Shown: piece after piece, positions 1 through 8,181 of the stretch
How the letters are laid out: every line of letters starts with the position of its first letter
How positions within the stretch are numbered: the stretch's first letter is position 1
Assembly: GCF_947502445.1 (NCBI RefSeq)
Contig: NZ_CANMZW010000028.1
Coordinates: 1 to 64,000, forward strand
Reading direction: 5' to 3'
DNA from: an uncultured Brevibacillus sp.
GTDB taxonomy: Bacteria > Bacillota > Bacilli > Brevibacillales > Brevibacillaceae
Length of the DNA stretch: 64,000 bases
Position numbers and translations under genes: made by a program
Notes under the pieces: model-generated
Told to the model about the DNA's origin: nothing
Database searches by the model: none
The model's input: the letters and a program-made list of their open reading frames with translations, nothing else

Positions 1-64
1 TTCGGTGTGGAAGCGTGGTAACACGTGGAGCTGACGAATACTAATCGGTCGAGGACTTATCCAC
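1..64 (+). rRNA. 23S ribosomal RNA, 3' end
   Basis: The first ~64 bases match the universally conserved 3' tail of bacterial 23S rRNA (the block ending in CUAAUCGGUCGAGGACUUA). The rest of the gene lies upstream of the window. The exact 3' end is set by analogy with Bacillus and may be off by a few bases. The following sequence resembles the usual post-23S flank of Bacillales, but no 5S gene is visible before the terminator. Confidence 0.93.
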
Positions 65-113
65 ACACTCTTAGCAAACATGCAGATCCAGTTTTCAAGG
101 AATGAAGGTAAGG

Positions 114-146
114 AAGGGTCAATCCAATGGGTTGGCTCTTTTTTTA
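114..146 (+). terminator. Terminator of the rRNA operon
   Basis: A 12-pair hairpin with several G-U pairs (arms about 114-125 and 129-140, 3-base loop) runs straight into seven or more T. It ends transcription about 50 bases after the 23S rRNA. The stretch from here to 333 holds no gene that I can support. Confidence 0.8.
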
Positions 147-333
147 CTGAATTTGATCGAGGATTGATGGAATCTAACAGCTGCTGGGTTGGTATCGAAG
201 ACGTCGTCATTCATGAAAACGATCCGAGAGAAGGAATCGGACATAACCGAATGGAATTTTTGATGAATGTATACAATTCCGATTGTCAGCCTGTTTTGCG
301 AGATTGATAAGCGTCCAAGGGGATTTGTTTGCA

Positions 334-1083
334 ATGAAAACAAAAACAGAGAAGCGCTATGAAGTAGATTTATACAAACCGATACGAAATTATTTTGTTA
401 AGCAAGGCTATGAGGTGTTTGGTGAGGTCAAGCATTGCGACGTTGCAGCAATCAAAGAAGAAGAGCTGGTGATCGTTGAGTGCAAGCTCAATCTGAGCGT
501 AGAGCTTCTCATCCAGGCAACAAAACGTCAGCGTTTAACCGATCAGGTCTATGTGGCAATCCCGAAGCCCAAATACAGCCTGTTTTCAAAAAAGTGGCAA
601 GACATTACACATATGATCCGGCGACTAGAGCTAGGCTTGATTCTTGTCTCTTTTTCCAAAAATGGAGCGACGATGGAGGTCAAAATCCCTCCTGGACCGT
701 TTGACCGTCAAAAAAGCATGCGACAAAATCAGAGAATCAGAAGCAGAGTCATAGCGGAAATAAAAGGTCGCTACGGAGATTACAATGTAGGCGGCAGTCA
801 TCAAACGAAAATTATGACAGCCTACAAACAGAGCTGTATCCAGATTGCCAGCCTTCTGCAACAGCATGGTCCACAGTCACCAAAATCACTGCGGCAAATG
901 GGGACAGGAGATAAAACGCTATCCATCCTGGCGAAAAACTATTATGGGTGGTTTGAGAAGGTTAAACGGGGCGTCTATGCTGTTACAGATGCAGGAAAAA
1001 ACGAAATTAATGCCTATCCTGAGCTCGTAGCTCATTATGTACAATCAAAGCAAAAGGGGGAGTTTACGCGCGAACAGCCGTAA
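334..1083 (+). CDS. DUF2161-family protein, PD-(D/E)XK nuclease-like fold
   Basis: 249-residue soluble protein resembling the DUF2161 family of Bacillales, annotated elsewhere as a putative phosphodiesterase. The N-terminal part has a pattern typical of the PD-(D/E)XK nuclease fold: an acidic residue in a CDVAAI strand followed by a V-E-C-K strand about 15 residues later. The C-terminal third looks like a winged-helix segment ending in a 'GVYAVTDAG' turn. The ATG at 334 is chosen because AAGGGGA sits about 10 bases upstream; an upstream in-frame TTG at 283 has no such site. It stands alone between the rRNA operon and a convergent operon. The role is unknown; nuclease activity is a fold-based inference. 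Confidence 0.8.
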   Translation: MKTKTEKRYEVDLYKPIRNYFVKQGYEVFGEVKHCDVAAIKEEELVIVECKLNLSVELLIQATKRQRLTDQVYVAIPKPKYSLFSKKWQDITHMIRRLELGLILVSFSKNGATMEVKIPPGPFDRQKSMRQNQRIRSRVIAEIKGRYGDYNVGGSHQTKIMTAYKQSCIQIASLLQQHGPQSPKSLRQMGTGDKTLSILAKNYYGWFEKVKRGVYAVTDAGKNEINAYPELVAHYVQSKQKGEFTREQP

Positions 1084-1095
1084 GTCCCCCTTTTC
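1052..1095. terminator. Bidirectional terminator between convergent genes
   Basis: Ten-base perfect arms, AAAAGGGGGA at 1052-1061 and TCCCCCTTTT at 1085-1094, give a hairpin with A-runs and T-runs on both sides. It overlaps the end of the DUF2161 gene and serves both it and the convergent operon ending at 1111. Confidence 0.75.
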
Positions 1096-1110
1096 TAGTA
1101 AACCTTTCTA

Positions 1111-2316
1111 TCAAATTCCCATGCATTCAGTCGCCATTTGGCTAATGATTGCCCGTCCAGAGCTGATTTCAGGGTGAAACTGGATCGTTGCTTTTTGACG
1201 TACGTATTCTACCTGATGAATCGCCTGCTGAATCAGGCTTTGATCCGAGAGCACACCGTGCGTAGACGCGATGGAAAGACCAGCTAAACTTCCTTGTGCC
1301 ATCGCTACTTTGGCACTTTCGATCCCGGTTATGTTTCCTGCTACGAAAAGTCCAGGAAGCGGTGTCCTCATTTTTTCATCGTGAATCGGTACATGTCCGC
1401 CCAATGATGGCACATAAGCAAAAGGACAGCCTGCAATGGCAGCCAATTCAGCAAGCGGACTTAAGCCCCCAGCGATACAGACAAAATCAGCAGGAATGAC
1501 CTCTTCCGTTCCAGGGATCGTTTGTCCGTCTGGCGTGATGCGCGCGACGCGAACTCCCTCCACTTGCCTGCTGCCGACAATCTCAAGCGCACCGGTCCGA
1601 AGCTGGATCGGGATATCCCACATGGAAAACCCTTTTGCCGGATACAAGGATACGCCAAGTCGCTGCATCCAATGGCTTTTCATCAGCTGGCTTCCCCAAC
1701 GAATAAATGGAGAGGGAGCGAGATGGGCTACTCGCAAAAGAGATCGCATCACAGCCTCAGGATTGCCAGCATGGCCAGTAACAGCAGAGGAAGGAGGAAG
1801 AATCATTCGATCCACCTTTACGCCAGCTAGCTGCAGCTCACGGGCAATGGCAACGGATAAAATGTTCACACCGATGACGACCCCACGCTGGCCGACTCGC
1901 ACACGCTGCACATTGGTCATCACCTGGGCTGCCCCAATCGACATGCTTCCAGGCAAGGTCCAACCAGGTACAGGAACGGCTGTCTCCGATGCTCCTGTAG
2001 CAAGCAGAAGCATCGGAGCGTGAAATTCACCTGCCGTGGTGGAAACTTCCCAGCCATTATCAATGCGATTTACGTTATAAACAGAAACGCCAGCGCTTAT
2101 CTCAACACCTGCAGAGCGTGCTTCCTGATCGAGTCTGGCTGCTTCATCAATTCCGTTCCACCACGAACCGTCCGGCTCCTGATGCAGCTGTCCTAACAAA
2201 CGGCCACCTGATCGATAAAATTCGTCCACAACGCGAACAGATAGTCCATGCTTTGCACAAGCAATCGCAGCGGATAAGCCTGCGGGTCCTGCCCCAATCA
2301 CAAGTACGTCATCCAT
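1111..2316 (-). CDS. FAD/NAD(P)-dependent oxidoreductase, D-hydroxyproline dehydrogenase alpha (HcnB-like) subunit
   Basis: 401-residue flavoprotein with an N-terminal dinucleotide-binding GAGPAG motif (residues 8-13), a second nucleotide-binding segment near 'GQRGVVIGVNILSVAIA', and a C-terminal GLFVAGNITG block that binds FAD. It belongs to the family of hydrogen cyanide synthase HcnB, opine oxidase and the alpha subunit of heteromeric D-hydroxyproline dehydrogenases. Its start overlaps the end of the ferredoxin-like gene by 8 bases, implying translational coupling. The expected third partner, an HcnC-like FAD subunit, is at 12801. By analogy with the Pseudomonas heteromeric enzyme it would pass electrons from cis-4-hydroxy-D-proline oxidation. 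The family call is firm; the substrate comes from context. Confidence 0.85.
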   Translation of the reverse strand: MDDVLVIGAGPAGLSAAIACAKHGLSVRVVDEFYRSGGRLLGQLHQEPDGSWWNGIDEAARLDQEARSAGVEISAGVSVYNVNRIDNGWEVSTTAGEFHAPMLLLATGASETAVPVPGWTLPGSMSIGAAQVMTNVQRVRVGQRGVVIGVNILSVAIARELQLAGVKVDRMILPPSSAVTGHAGNPEAVMRSLLRVAHLAPSPFIRWGSQLMKSHWMQRLGVSLYPAKGFSMWDIPIQLRTGALEIVGSRQVEGVRVARITPDGQTIPGTEEVIPADFVCIAGGLSPLAELAAIAGCPFAYVPSLGGHVPIHDEKMRTPLPGLFVAGNITGIESAKVAMAQGSLAGLSIASTHGVLSDQSLIQQAIHQVEYVRQKATIQFHPEISSGRAIISQMATECMGI

Positions 2317-2647
2317 GTGCTACGTCTCCTTTTTTCAGCGGGGTAGGCAACACGGTTCCAGCCGTTACCTCCATGCCGTCCTGGACCAACGTCATACACG
2401 CCCGGACGGTAGGAACACCGTTCACAGAGACACGGCACTCATAGCAATGACCAATGTTGCAGTATATTCCGCGTGGTGTCCCTTTTTCTTCGTGTACGCG
2501 AAGCGTCCGAACCCCCGAAGCCAGGAGGGCAGCAGCAATCGTCTCCCCTTCATAAGCAGTATAGCTGGATTCATTAAAGGTAAAGTGCAACGTTTTTCTC
2601 TGATTCAAAGATCCGAGAACTGGATGGTGCAAAATGCGCTGGCTCAT
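2309..2647 (-). CDS. (2Fe-2S)-binding subunit, D-hydroxyproline dehydrogenase gamma (HcnA-like)
   Basis: 112-residue ferredoxin-fold protein. Cysteines at 63, 68, 71 and 84 form the C-x4-C-x2-C ... C pattern that holds a plant-type [2Fe-2S] cluster. The size and the 'GETIAAALLASG' segment match HcnA and the gamma subunits of dye-linked D-hydroxyproline and opine dehydrogenases. It begins 2 bases after the preceding BFD-like gene and overlaps the FAD subunit gene, so the three are made from one message. It probably relays electrons within the complex. An alternative is another amine or opine oxidase of the same architecture. Confidence 0.87.
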   Translation of the reverse strand: MSQRILHHPVLGSLNQRKTLHFTFNESSYTAYEGETIAAALLASGVRTLRVHEEKGTPRGIYCNIGHCYECRVSVNGVPTVRACMTLVQDGMEVTAGTVLPTPLKKGDVAHG

Positions 2648-2649
2648 GA

Positions 2650-2916
2650 TTATCGACCTCCGAGAGTCGTAAACGAGATGGGACGAACGGGTGGCTGGTA
2701 TCCAAGTGGTACAGTATGTGATGGCACTTGGCCTGTTGTTTGTACGATGATCTGATCAAGTAATGTACGGCAAGTACGTCCACCACAGCAGCCCATTCCG
2801 GCACGTGTTCTCAATTTTAGTTCACGCCCCGTACATTGATAGGCTTGGGCGGTCTCTAGCAGGTCAGCCAGCGTTACTTCTTCACAGCGGCAGACAATTA
2901 GCTGATGCGAGTCCAT
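2650..2916 (-). CDS. BFD-like (2Fe-2S)-binding protein, small dehydrogenase subunit
   Basis: 88-residue protein with a CxC motif (Cys9, Cys11) and a CCGGRTC motif (Cys44, Cys49; Cys43 is adjacent). This is the cysteine layout of bacterioferritin-associated-ferredoxin-like domains. In many dehydrogenases of this class the domain is fused to the C-terminus of the alpha subunit; here it is a separate first gene of the operon. The ATG at 2916 is chosen for its AAGGAGG about 8 bases upstream. An upstream in-frame ATG at 2973 would put the sigma-54 promoter inside the gene and is unlikely. Confidence 0.85.
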   Translation of the reverse strand: MDSHQLIVCRCEEVTLADLLETAQAYQCTGRELKLRTRAGMGCCGGRTCRTLLDQIIVQTTGQVPSHTVPLGYQPPVRPISFTTLGGR

Positions 2917-2953
2917 GTGAAAGCCCTCCTTTATGTTTGCGTACCATTGAAAA

Positions 2954-2970
2954 TGCAAATGTCGTGCCAG
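2954..2970 (-). promoter_or_regulatory. Sigma-54 (-24/-12) promoter of the dehydrogenase subunit operon
   Basis: Read on the minus strand the sequence is CTGGCACGACATTTGCA. GG (2968-2967) and GC (2956-2955) are separated by exactly 10 bases, matching the TGGCAC-N5-TTGCA consensus without mismatch. It lies about 38 bases upstream of the first start codon (2916). Confidence 0.88.
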
Positions 2971-3031
2971 CATTCTGCGTTGATTCGAAGCGAAAAGAAT
3001 TGCAGCAGTTGGATCAGGCTAGTACGATTAA

Positions 3032-3047
3032 TGGCATAGGTATTGCT
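3032..3047 (+). promoter_or_regulatory. Sigma-54 (-24/-12) promoter of the Xaa-Pro peptidase gene
   Basis: TGGCATAGGTATTGCT has GG (3033-3034) and GC (3045-3046) with 10 bases between them, as sigma-54 requires. It lies 47 bases upstream of the ATG at 3094 and is divergent from the minus-strand sigma-54 promoter 60 bases away. A TGTAT half-site of the regulon dyad is seen at 3064, but no full 18-bp site was found in this intergenic region. Confidence 0.75.
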
Positions 3048-3093
3048 AGATTTTCTCTTGGAGTGTATAAAGCAAGCGAAAGGGATGACAAAG

Positions 3094-4167
3094 ATGGAGA
3101 AAGTGAATCGCCTCCGCCAACAATTCACAACATTGGGAGTGGACGGCATACTGATTACGAATGCGCAAAACCGCCGTTATTTGAGCAATTTCACGGGTAC
3201 ATATGGTGTCCTGCTCATTTCCAATGACCAAGCAAGGCTACTGACTGACTTTCGTTACACAGTTCAAGCCGCTGCACAGGCAACAGATTATGAAATCGTT
3301 CATTTGCCGACAAAAGAATCCGTTTATGCAGAGGTAGTTCGCCTTGCCGCTGAAATGGGGATCAAGACTCTGGCCTTTGAGGAAACGAACGTAACGTATG
3401 ACCTGCACCGCAGCTATGCCAATGCAGCAAAGGAAAAAATCGAGCTGGTTCCTACAGCAGGTGTAGTAGAAGGCTTGCGGATGATCAAGACTGCTGACGA
3501 GCTAGCCAAGATCCAGACGGCTGCTGAAATCGCAGACGCAGCGTTTACACATATTACTTCGTTTTTGCGCCCAGGTATCAGTGAGCTCGATGTGTCTAAT
3601 GAATTGGAAATATTCATGCGAAAGCAGGGAGCGTCCGGCTCCGCTTTTGATACTATCATTGCCTCGGGTCATCGTTCTGCCCTGCCACATGGGGTAGCTA
3701 GTGATAAGCTGATCGAGACAGGGGATATGGTAACGATGGATTACGGTGCTCTCTACCAAGGGTATCGTTCTGACATTACGCGCACTGTAGCGGTAGGTGA
3801 GCCTTCCGAGCAGTTAAAAGCGATCTACGGCATCGTTTTGGAAGCGCGCAATCGGGCAGTAGCAGGGATTCGCCCTGGCATTACGGGGAAAGAAGCGGAT
3901 GCGTTTGCCAGAGATTACATTACCCAGGAAGGCTTTGGGGAGCGATTCGGTCATGGAATGGGTCATGGAGTAGGTCTGGATATCCACGAAGAGCCGTTCA
4001 TGTCCACACGCTGCGAAACAATGATTCAAGAAGGCATGGTCTTGACGGTTGAGCCAGGTATTTATATCCCGAATGTAGGCGGTGTGCGAATCGAGGACGA
4101 TATCGTCGTAACAGAAGAAGGAAACCGCGTACTGACAAGTGCAGCGCACGACTTGATTATCCTGTAA
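3094..4167 (+). CDS. M24-family Xaa-Pro peptidase (prolidase/aminopeptidase P type)
   Basis: 357-residue metallopeptidase of the creatinase/prolidase type. The N-terminal creatinase-like domain covers about residues 1-125 and the pita-bread domain the rest. The five metal ligands are visible: Asp216 (MDYG), Asp227 (SDITRT), His291 (GHGMGHG), Glu320 (TVEPG) and Glu334 (RIEDD). Such enzymes release the residue before proline or hydroxyproline in the cytoplasm. Placement under a sigma-54 promoter next to peptide import and hydroxyproline genes suggests it completes breakdown of collagen-type dipeptides. The start at 3094 is preferred over upstream TTG (3043) and ATG (3085) because AAAGGGA lies about 8 bases ahead. 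Confidence 0.9.
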   Translation: MEKVNRLRQQFTTLGVDGILITNAQNRRYLSNFTGTYGVLLISNDQARLLTDFRYTVQAAAQATDYEIVHLPTKESVYAEVVRLAAEMGIKTLAFEETNVTYDLHRSYANAAKEKIELVPTAGVVEGLRMIKTADELAKIQTAAEIADAAFTHITSFLRPGISELDVSNELEIFMRKQGASGSAFDTIIASGHRSALPHGVASDKLIETGDMVTMDYGALYQGYRSDITRTVAVGEPSEQLKAIYGIVLEARNRAVAGIRPGITGKEADAFARDYITQEGFGERFGHGMGHGVGLDIHEEPFMSTRCETMIQEGMVLTVEPGIYIPNVGGVRIEDDIVVTEEGNRVLTSAAHDLIIL

Positions 4168-4181
4168 AACAAAAGAAGCAT

Positions 4182-4222
4182 AGAAGCCCTTGATCATAGA
4201 AGTGGTCAAGGGCTTCTCCTTT
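4182..4222 (+). terminator. Terminator after the Xaa-Pro peptidase gene
   Basis: Arms around 4182-4195 and 4203-4216 (AGAAGCCCTTGA... / ...TCAAGGGCTTCT) form a long stem. The T-run after it is short and interrupted, so termination may be partial. Confidence 0.65.
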
Positions 4223-4241
4223 GTAAGAATCATATATAATC

Positions 4242-4291
4242 TGTCTAATTTTTAATACACACACAATCAAATTTGTCTAAAAAACGATACA
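4242..4291. promoter_or_regulatory. Two 18-bp dyads, putative activator-binding sites upstream of the transporter operon
   Basis: TGTCTAATTTTTAATACA (4242-4259) and TGTCTAAAAAACGATACA (4274-4291) share the form TGTnT-N8-AnACA and are spaced 32 bp apart, close to three helical turns. They lie 40-90 bp upstream of the -24 element at 4331, where upstream activating sequences for sigma-54 activators are expected. The same 18-bp form recurs upstream of the 12801 operon. Assignment to the activator encoded at 10890 is an inference. Confidence 0.6.
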
Positions 4292-4330
4292 TATAACGGT
4301 ACGAAATAGCTTCATCCCTCTTTTTCCCAT

Positions 4331-4347
4331 TTGGCATACCTCTTGCA
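4331..4347 (+). promoter_or_regulatory. Sigma-54 (-24/-12) promoter of the transporter operon
   Basis: TTGGCATACCTCTTGCA: GG at 4333-4334 and GC at 4345-4346 with 10 bases between. It precedes the peptide-binding lipoprotein gene by 53 bases and is the evident promoter for the genes up to 10801. The rest of the 4168-4400 gap holds a terminator and two activator dyads. Confidence 0.88.
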
Positions 4348-4400
4348 TTTTCAGTATTTTGTAAAAATTAAATCACTTTAGAGAATGAGGGGTTGATCGT

Positions 4401-6065
4401 TTGAAACGAAGTATTTTTGCCCTTATCAGTAGTGTTGCTGTGGTTGGAGCGGCGCTCGCAGGATGTGGGGGACAGCCAGCAGCCAAACCAGCAGATCAGT
4501 CGCAGCAAAGCCAAACACCAGTACAGTCAGGAACACAGCCTGCACCAGCAGAAAAGCCAAAGGAACCACAAGTATTGCGCTGGAATCTTCACTCCGAGCC
4601 ACCTTCAGGCGATCCGGGCTTGGCAGAAGACACGACCTCGGCGGCGATTACCAAGGCAGTTTTTGACGGTCTGACACGTATCGGACCATCTGATAAGCCA
4701 GAGGAAGCAGTTGCCGAGAAAATCGATGTCTCCAGCGATTTGAAAACGTATACATTCACTCTGCGTGATTCCAAGTGGAGCAATGGTGAACCAGTTACTG
4801 CCCATGACTTTGAATACGCATGGAAGCGTGCACTCGACCCTAAAACAGCGTCCAACTACGCCTACCAGCTCTATTACATCAAGAATGCGGAAAAAGCCAA
4901 TAAGAGTGAAGCAAAGCTGGACGATGTCGGCGTAAAGGCAGTGGATGACAAGACATTAAAGGTAGAGCTTGAGAATCCCACTCCGTTTTTCCTGGAGCTT
5001 ACTGCCTTCCAAACTTATTTCCCGGTAAATAAAAAGGTAGTTGAAGGTACGCCGAATTGGGCAGGAGATGCCAAAACTCATCTGGGTAACGGACCGTATA
5101 AGATGGAAGTTTGGGATCATAAGAGCAAAATGGTTTTAGTGAAAAATGAGAATTACTGGGACAAGGATAATGTCAAGCTGGACAAAATCGAGTTCTCGAT
5201 GGTAGAGGACGAGAACACAGAGCTGTCCATGTTTGAAAATGGAGAGATTGATTGGGCAGGATCTCCGATGAGCTCTTTGCCTACGGATGCTATGCCTGCC
5301 TTAAAGGACAGTGGAAAGCTGCAAGTAAAACCAGTTGGTGCGACATATTGGTATAAATTCAATACAGAGAAACCTCCGTTTAATAATGTGAAAATACGTA
5401 AAGCGTTTGCCTACTCGATCAATCGCCAAATCCTGATCGATAACGTACTTCAAGCAAATCAACAGCCAGCCATGGCAGCTGTTCCCCCGACAATGGCACT
5501 CAATCCGGATGGCTACTTCAAAGACAATGACCAAGAAACCGCTAAAAAGATGCTGGAAGAAGGCATGAACGAGCTGGGGATTACCAAGCTTCCAGCAGTG
5601 ACGCTTGTTTATAACACATCAGAAGGACATAAAAAAATCGCTGAGGCCATCCAGGATCAATGGCGCAAAAACCTGGGCGTAGAAGTGAAGCTGGAAAATC
5701 AGGAATGGAAGGTATACCTCGAAACCATGCACGAAGGCAACTATCAGGTAGGCCGTCTGGGCTGGTCCGGTGACTTCAACGATCCGATCAACTTCCTGGA
5801 GCTGTTCAAAGAGAAAAACGGAGGAAACAACGATACGCGCTGGGAAAATCCGAAGTTCAAGGAGCTGTTGAATCAGTCAGCCACAGAGGGCGATCCAGAG
5901 AAGCGCAAGGCAGTCCTGCGTGAAGCCGAACAAATCATGATGGATGAAATGCCGATCATGCCCATCTATTTCTATACGCATACATGGGTGAAAAATGACA
6001 ATGTAAAAGGAGTCTTCCAGGACGGTTTGGGTGCGATCGACTGGAAATGGGCATCCATCGAATAA
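4401..6065 (+). CDS. Oligopeptide ABC transporter substrate-binding lipoprotein (OppA/DppE family)
   Basis: 554-residue extracellular lipoprotein with a signal peptide ending in a LAGC lipobox (Cys22), a low-complexity Q/P/A linker, then a full SBP_bac_5 fold starting near 'LRWNLHSEPPSGDPGLAED'. The 'GWSGDFNDP' segment near residue 455 is typical of OppA homologues. It starts at a TTG with AGGGG upstream. No peptide permease or ATPase follows, so this binding protein must either work with Opp machinery elsewhere or act as a peptide scavenger beside the LIV importer. Its sigma-54 promoter links it to the hydroxyproline regulon, so proline- or hydroxyproline-containing peptides are likely ligands. 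Confidence 0.92.
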   Translation: MKRSIFALISSVAVVGAALAGCGGQPAAKPADQSQQSQTPVQSGTQPAPAEKPKEPQVLRWNLHSEPPSGDPGLAEDTTSAAITKAVFDGLTRIGPSDKPEEAVAEKIDVSSDLKTYTFTLRDSKWSNGEPVTAHDFEYAWKRALDPKTASNYAYQLYYIKNAEKANKSEAKLDDVGVKAVDDKTLKVELENPTPFFLELTAFQTYFPVNKKVVEGTPNWAGDAKTHLGNGPYKMEVWDHKSKMVLVKNENYWDKDNVKLDKIEFSMVEDENTELSMFENGEIDWAGSPMSSLPTDAMPALKDSGKLQVKPVGATYWYKFNTEKPPFNNVKIRKAFAYSINRQILIDNVLQANQQPAMAAVPPTMALNPDGYFKDNDQETAKKMLEEGMNELGITKLPAVTLVYNTSEGHKKIAEAIQDQWRKNLGVEVKLENQEWKVYLETMHEGNYQVGRLGWSGDFNDPINFLELFKEKNGGNNDTRWENPKFKELLNQSATEGDPEKRKAVLREAEQIMMDEMPIMPIYFYTHTWVKNDNVKGVFQDGLGAIDWKWASIE

Positions 6066-6086
6066 TAGTCGAACGGGGGAAGGGCT

Positions 6087-7232
6087 ATGAAAAAATGGGG
6101 AAGTGCGATTGTTGCAACGATGTTAACACTCTCACTGGCTGTAGCCGGATGTGCGAATCAAGGACAGTCTTCAGGCGCTGCGGACGGGAATGAGATCTTG
6201 GTCGGGGTGCTCCTGCCAGTAACGGGGAACAATGCGACTGATGGAAAGGACATGCAAAATGCCATTGAGATGGCAGTCAAAAAAGTGAATGATGCTGGCG
6301 GTGTGCTCGGTAAAAAGCTGAAGATTGAAGTCGCAGATGACGGCTGCGATCCACAAATGGCTACGACCGCTGCCAACAAGCTGGTATCGCAAAATGTAGT
6401 AGCAGTGGTAGGCGGTTACTGCTCAGGAGCAACACTGCCTTCATCCGGTGTCTTCAAAAATGCCAATATTCCCTTGATTGTCCCTGCAGCGAACTCAGCC
6501 AAATTGCCTGCCCAAGGCTATGACACCCTGTTTTTAATTAATGGCCTGACCCCTGACCAGGCACAAACGGCCGCTGACTACATGGCAGCGAATCAGGCGA
6601 AAAAGGTAGCTCTTGTTCACGACAATTCTGCCTATGCCAAAGACCTCGCTGATTTTGCCAAGGCAGCAGTCGAAAAATCAGGCGGAACGGTCGTCGCCTA
6701 TGAAGCCATTAACCCCGAGGAAAAAGATTTCAGTGCATTGGTCACCAAGCTCAAAGGGATCGGACCCGATGCGACCTATTTTACCGGCTATTATGCGGCA
6801 GGCGGCTTGATGGTCAAGCAGTTCAAGCAAAAAGGCGTTTCTGGTCTCTTCTTCGTGGGAGACGGCTCATTTAGTGAAGATGTGATAAAAATCGCGGGTG
6901 CGGAGAACGCAGAAGGGCTGCTGATAACGGCTACTCCGACCGCGGAGTTTATCGAGGGCGCCGAAGCCTTCACCACAGAGTATAAAGCGACCTACAACAA
7001 TCTGGCACCTGGACCGTTTTCTGCACTCAGCTACAATGCCGTAAATCTTCTCGCAGATGCGATAAAGAGAGCGAATTCTACCGATCCTGATGCGATCAAG
7101 AAAGCGATCAAAGAGACGAAAGACTTCAAAGCACTGGGCCAAACCATTTCCTTTAATGCACAAAACACCTTGGACACCTCTAACTTCGCTGTATTAAAAG
7201 TGGCGGGTGGCAAGTTTACACTGGCGAAGTAG
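6087..7232 (+). CDS. LIV-type amino acid ABC transporter substrate-binding lipoprotein
   Basis: 381-residue lipoprotein with a VAGC lipobox (Cys22) followed by a type I periplasmic-binding fold of the LivJ/LivK family ('GVLLPVTGNNATDGKDMQNAIEMA', 'VVGGYCSGAT'). It captures an amino acid outside the cell and delivers it to the LivHMGF complex encoded immediately downstream. The 21-base gap to the upstream gene and a GGGGGAAGG ribosome site indicate the same operon. By context the ligand is more likely hydroxyproline or proline than leucine; that is an inference. Confidence 0.92.
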   Translation: MKKWGSAIVATMLTLSLAVAGCANQGQSSGAADGNEILVGVLLPVTGNNATDGKDMQNAIEMAVKKVNDAGGVLGKKLKIEVADDGCDPQMATTAANKLVSQNVVAVVGGYCSGATLPSSGVFKNANIPLIVPAANSAKLPAQGYDTLFLINGLTPDQAQTAADYMAANQAKKVALVHDNSAYAKDLADFAKAAVEKSGGTVVAYEAINPEEKDFSALVTKLKGIGPDATYFTGYYAAGGLMVKQFKQKGVSGLFFVGDGSFSEDVIKIAGAENAEGLLITATPTAEFIEGAEAFTTEYKATYNNLAPGPFSALSYNAVNLLADAIKRANSTDPDAIKKAIKETKDFKALGQTISFNAQNTLDTSNFAVLKVAGGKFTLAK

Positions 7233-7275
7233 CAGCGGAGCGCTTTGTCCATGAAACGAGGAAAGAGGTGAATGC

Positions 7276-8178
7276 ATGGATATCTTGGTCCAGACCCTCG
7301 CTGACGGGTTGGTGATCGGAGCTTTTTATAGCCTGATTGCCTTGGGGTACACGATGGTTTTTGGGATTATCAAGCTGCTCAATTTTGCACACGGTGATTT
7401 ATACATGCTCGGTGCATTTGTTGGATATACGCTGCTTAGTGTTGTGAGTGGAAATGGTTCGGGTGCTGGCTTGATGGGAATCATTGTCGTGCTATTTTTG
7501 ACGATGGTAATTGTCGGAGCAATCGGAATGGGGATCGAGCGGGTGGCTTATCGGCCACTTTTGCTCGCCCCGCGCCTCTCCATCCTGATTACGGCTATAG
7601 GAGTATCCCTTTTTCTGGAAAATGGCTCGATGCTGTTTTGGGGAGCGCAATATCAGGTGTATCCGCTCCAGCTGTCACATGATGGGTGGGAGGTATTCGG
7701 AGCGCACATTACGTATACCCAAATCGGACTGGTTATCATTTCTGCGCTGCTGATGCTGGGCTTGCACCTGTTCATTAGCAGAACCCTCTACGGGAAAGCG
7801 ATGAGAGCAATCGCTCATGATCAGACAGCGTGCCATTTGATGGGTATCAACGTACACAAGGTGATCGCCCTGACCTTTTTTATTGGAGCTTCGCTGGCAG
7901 CAGGCGCCGGGACGATGGCAGGCGCGTATTACGGAACGGTCAATTTTATGATGGGCTTTATTATCGGGCTCAAAGCGTTTACCGCAGCCGTCCTGGGAGG
8001 AATCGGCAGTATACCTGGCGCGATGCTGGGCGGGCTGCTGCTTGGCATGATGGAGACGGCAGGAACATTCCTTTTTGGCGGCTCGTGGAAGGATGTTGTT
8101 GCCTTTTCCCTCCTGATATTGATCCTGGTGCTGAAGCCAACAGGCATCATGGGCGAAAAAGTAACGGAGAGGATGTAG
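7276..8178 (+). CDS. livH: LIV-type ABC transporter permease LivH
   Basis: 300-residue inner-membrane permease with about eight hydrophobic segments. The N-terminal 'GLVIGAFYSLIALGYTMVFGIIKLLNFAHGD' region is the hallmark of LivH (BPD_transp_2), and the C-terminal 'LKAFTAAVLGGIGSIPGAMLGGLLLG' is the coupling loop that contacts the ATPases. It pairs with LivM, whose gene starts 3 bases after this stop codon. The ribosome site GAAAGAGGTG lies ahead of the ATG. Length is normal and no damage is visible. Confidence 0.94.
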   Translation: MDILVQTLADGLVIGAFYSLIALGYTMVFGIIKLLNFAHGDLYMLGAFVGYTLLSVVSGNGSGAGLMGIIVVLFLTMVIVGAIGMGIERVAYRPLLLAPRLSILITAIGVSLFLENGSMLFWGAQYQVYPLQLSHDGWEVFGAHITYTQIGLVIISALLMLGLHLFISRTLYGKAMRAIAHDQTACHLMGINVHKVIALTFFIGASLAAGAGTMAGAYYGTVNFMMGFIIGLKAFTAAVLGGIGSIPGAMLGGLLLGMMETAGTFLFGGSWKDVVAFSLLILILVLKPTGIMGEKVTERM

Positions 8179-8181
8179 CGG

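Noticed and set aside
80-343. Two short overlapping frames (75 and 74 codons) on opposite strands after the 23S rRNA
   Set aside because: They run through the rRNA terminator, have no good ribosome sites and resemble no protein I know.
1436-2023. 195-codon plus-strand frame opposite the HcnB-like gene
   Set aside because: It is the antisense shadow of a well-conserved flavoprotein; composition is typical of a reverse frame and it has no ribosome site.
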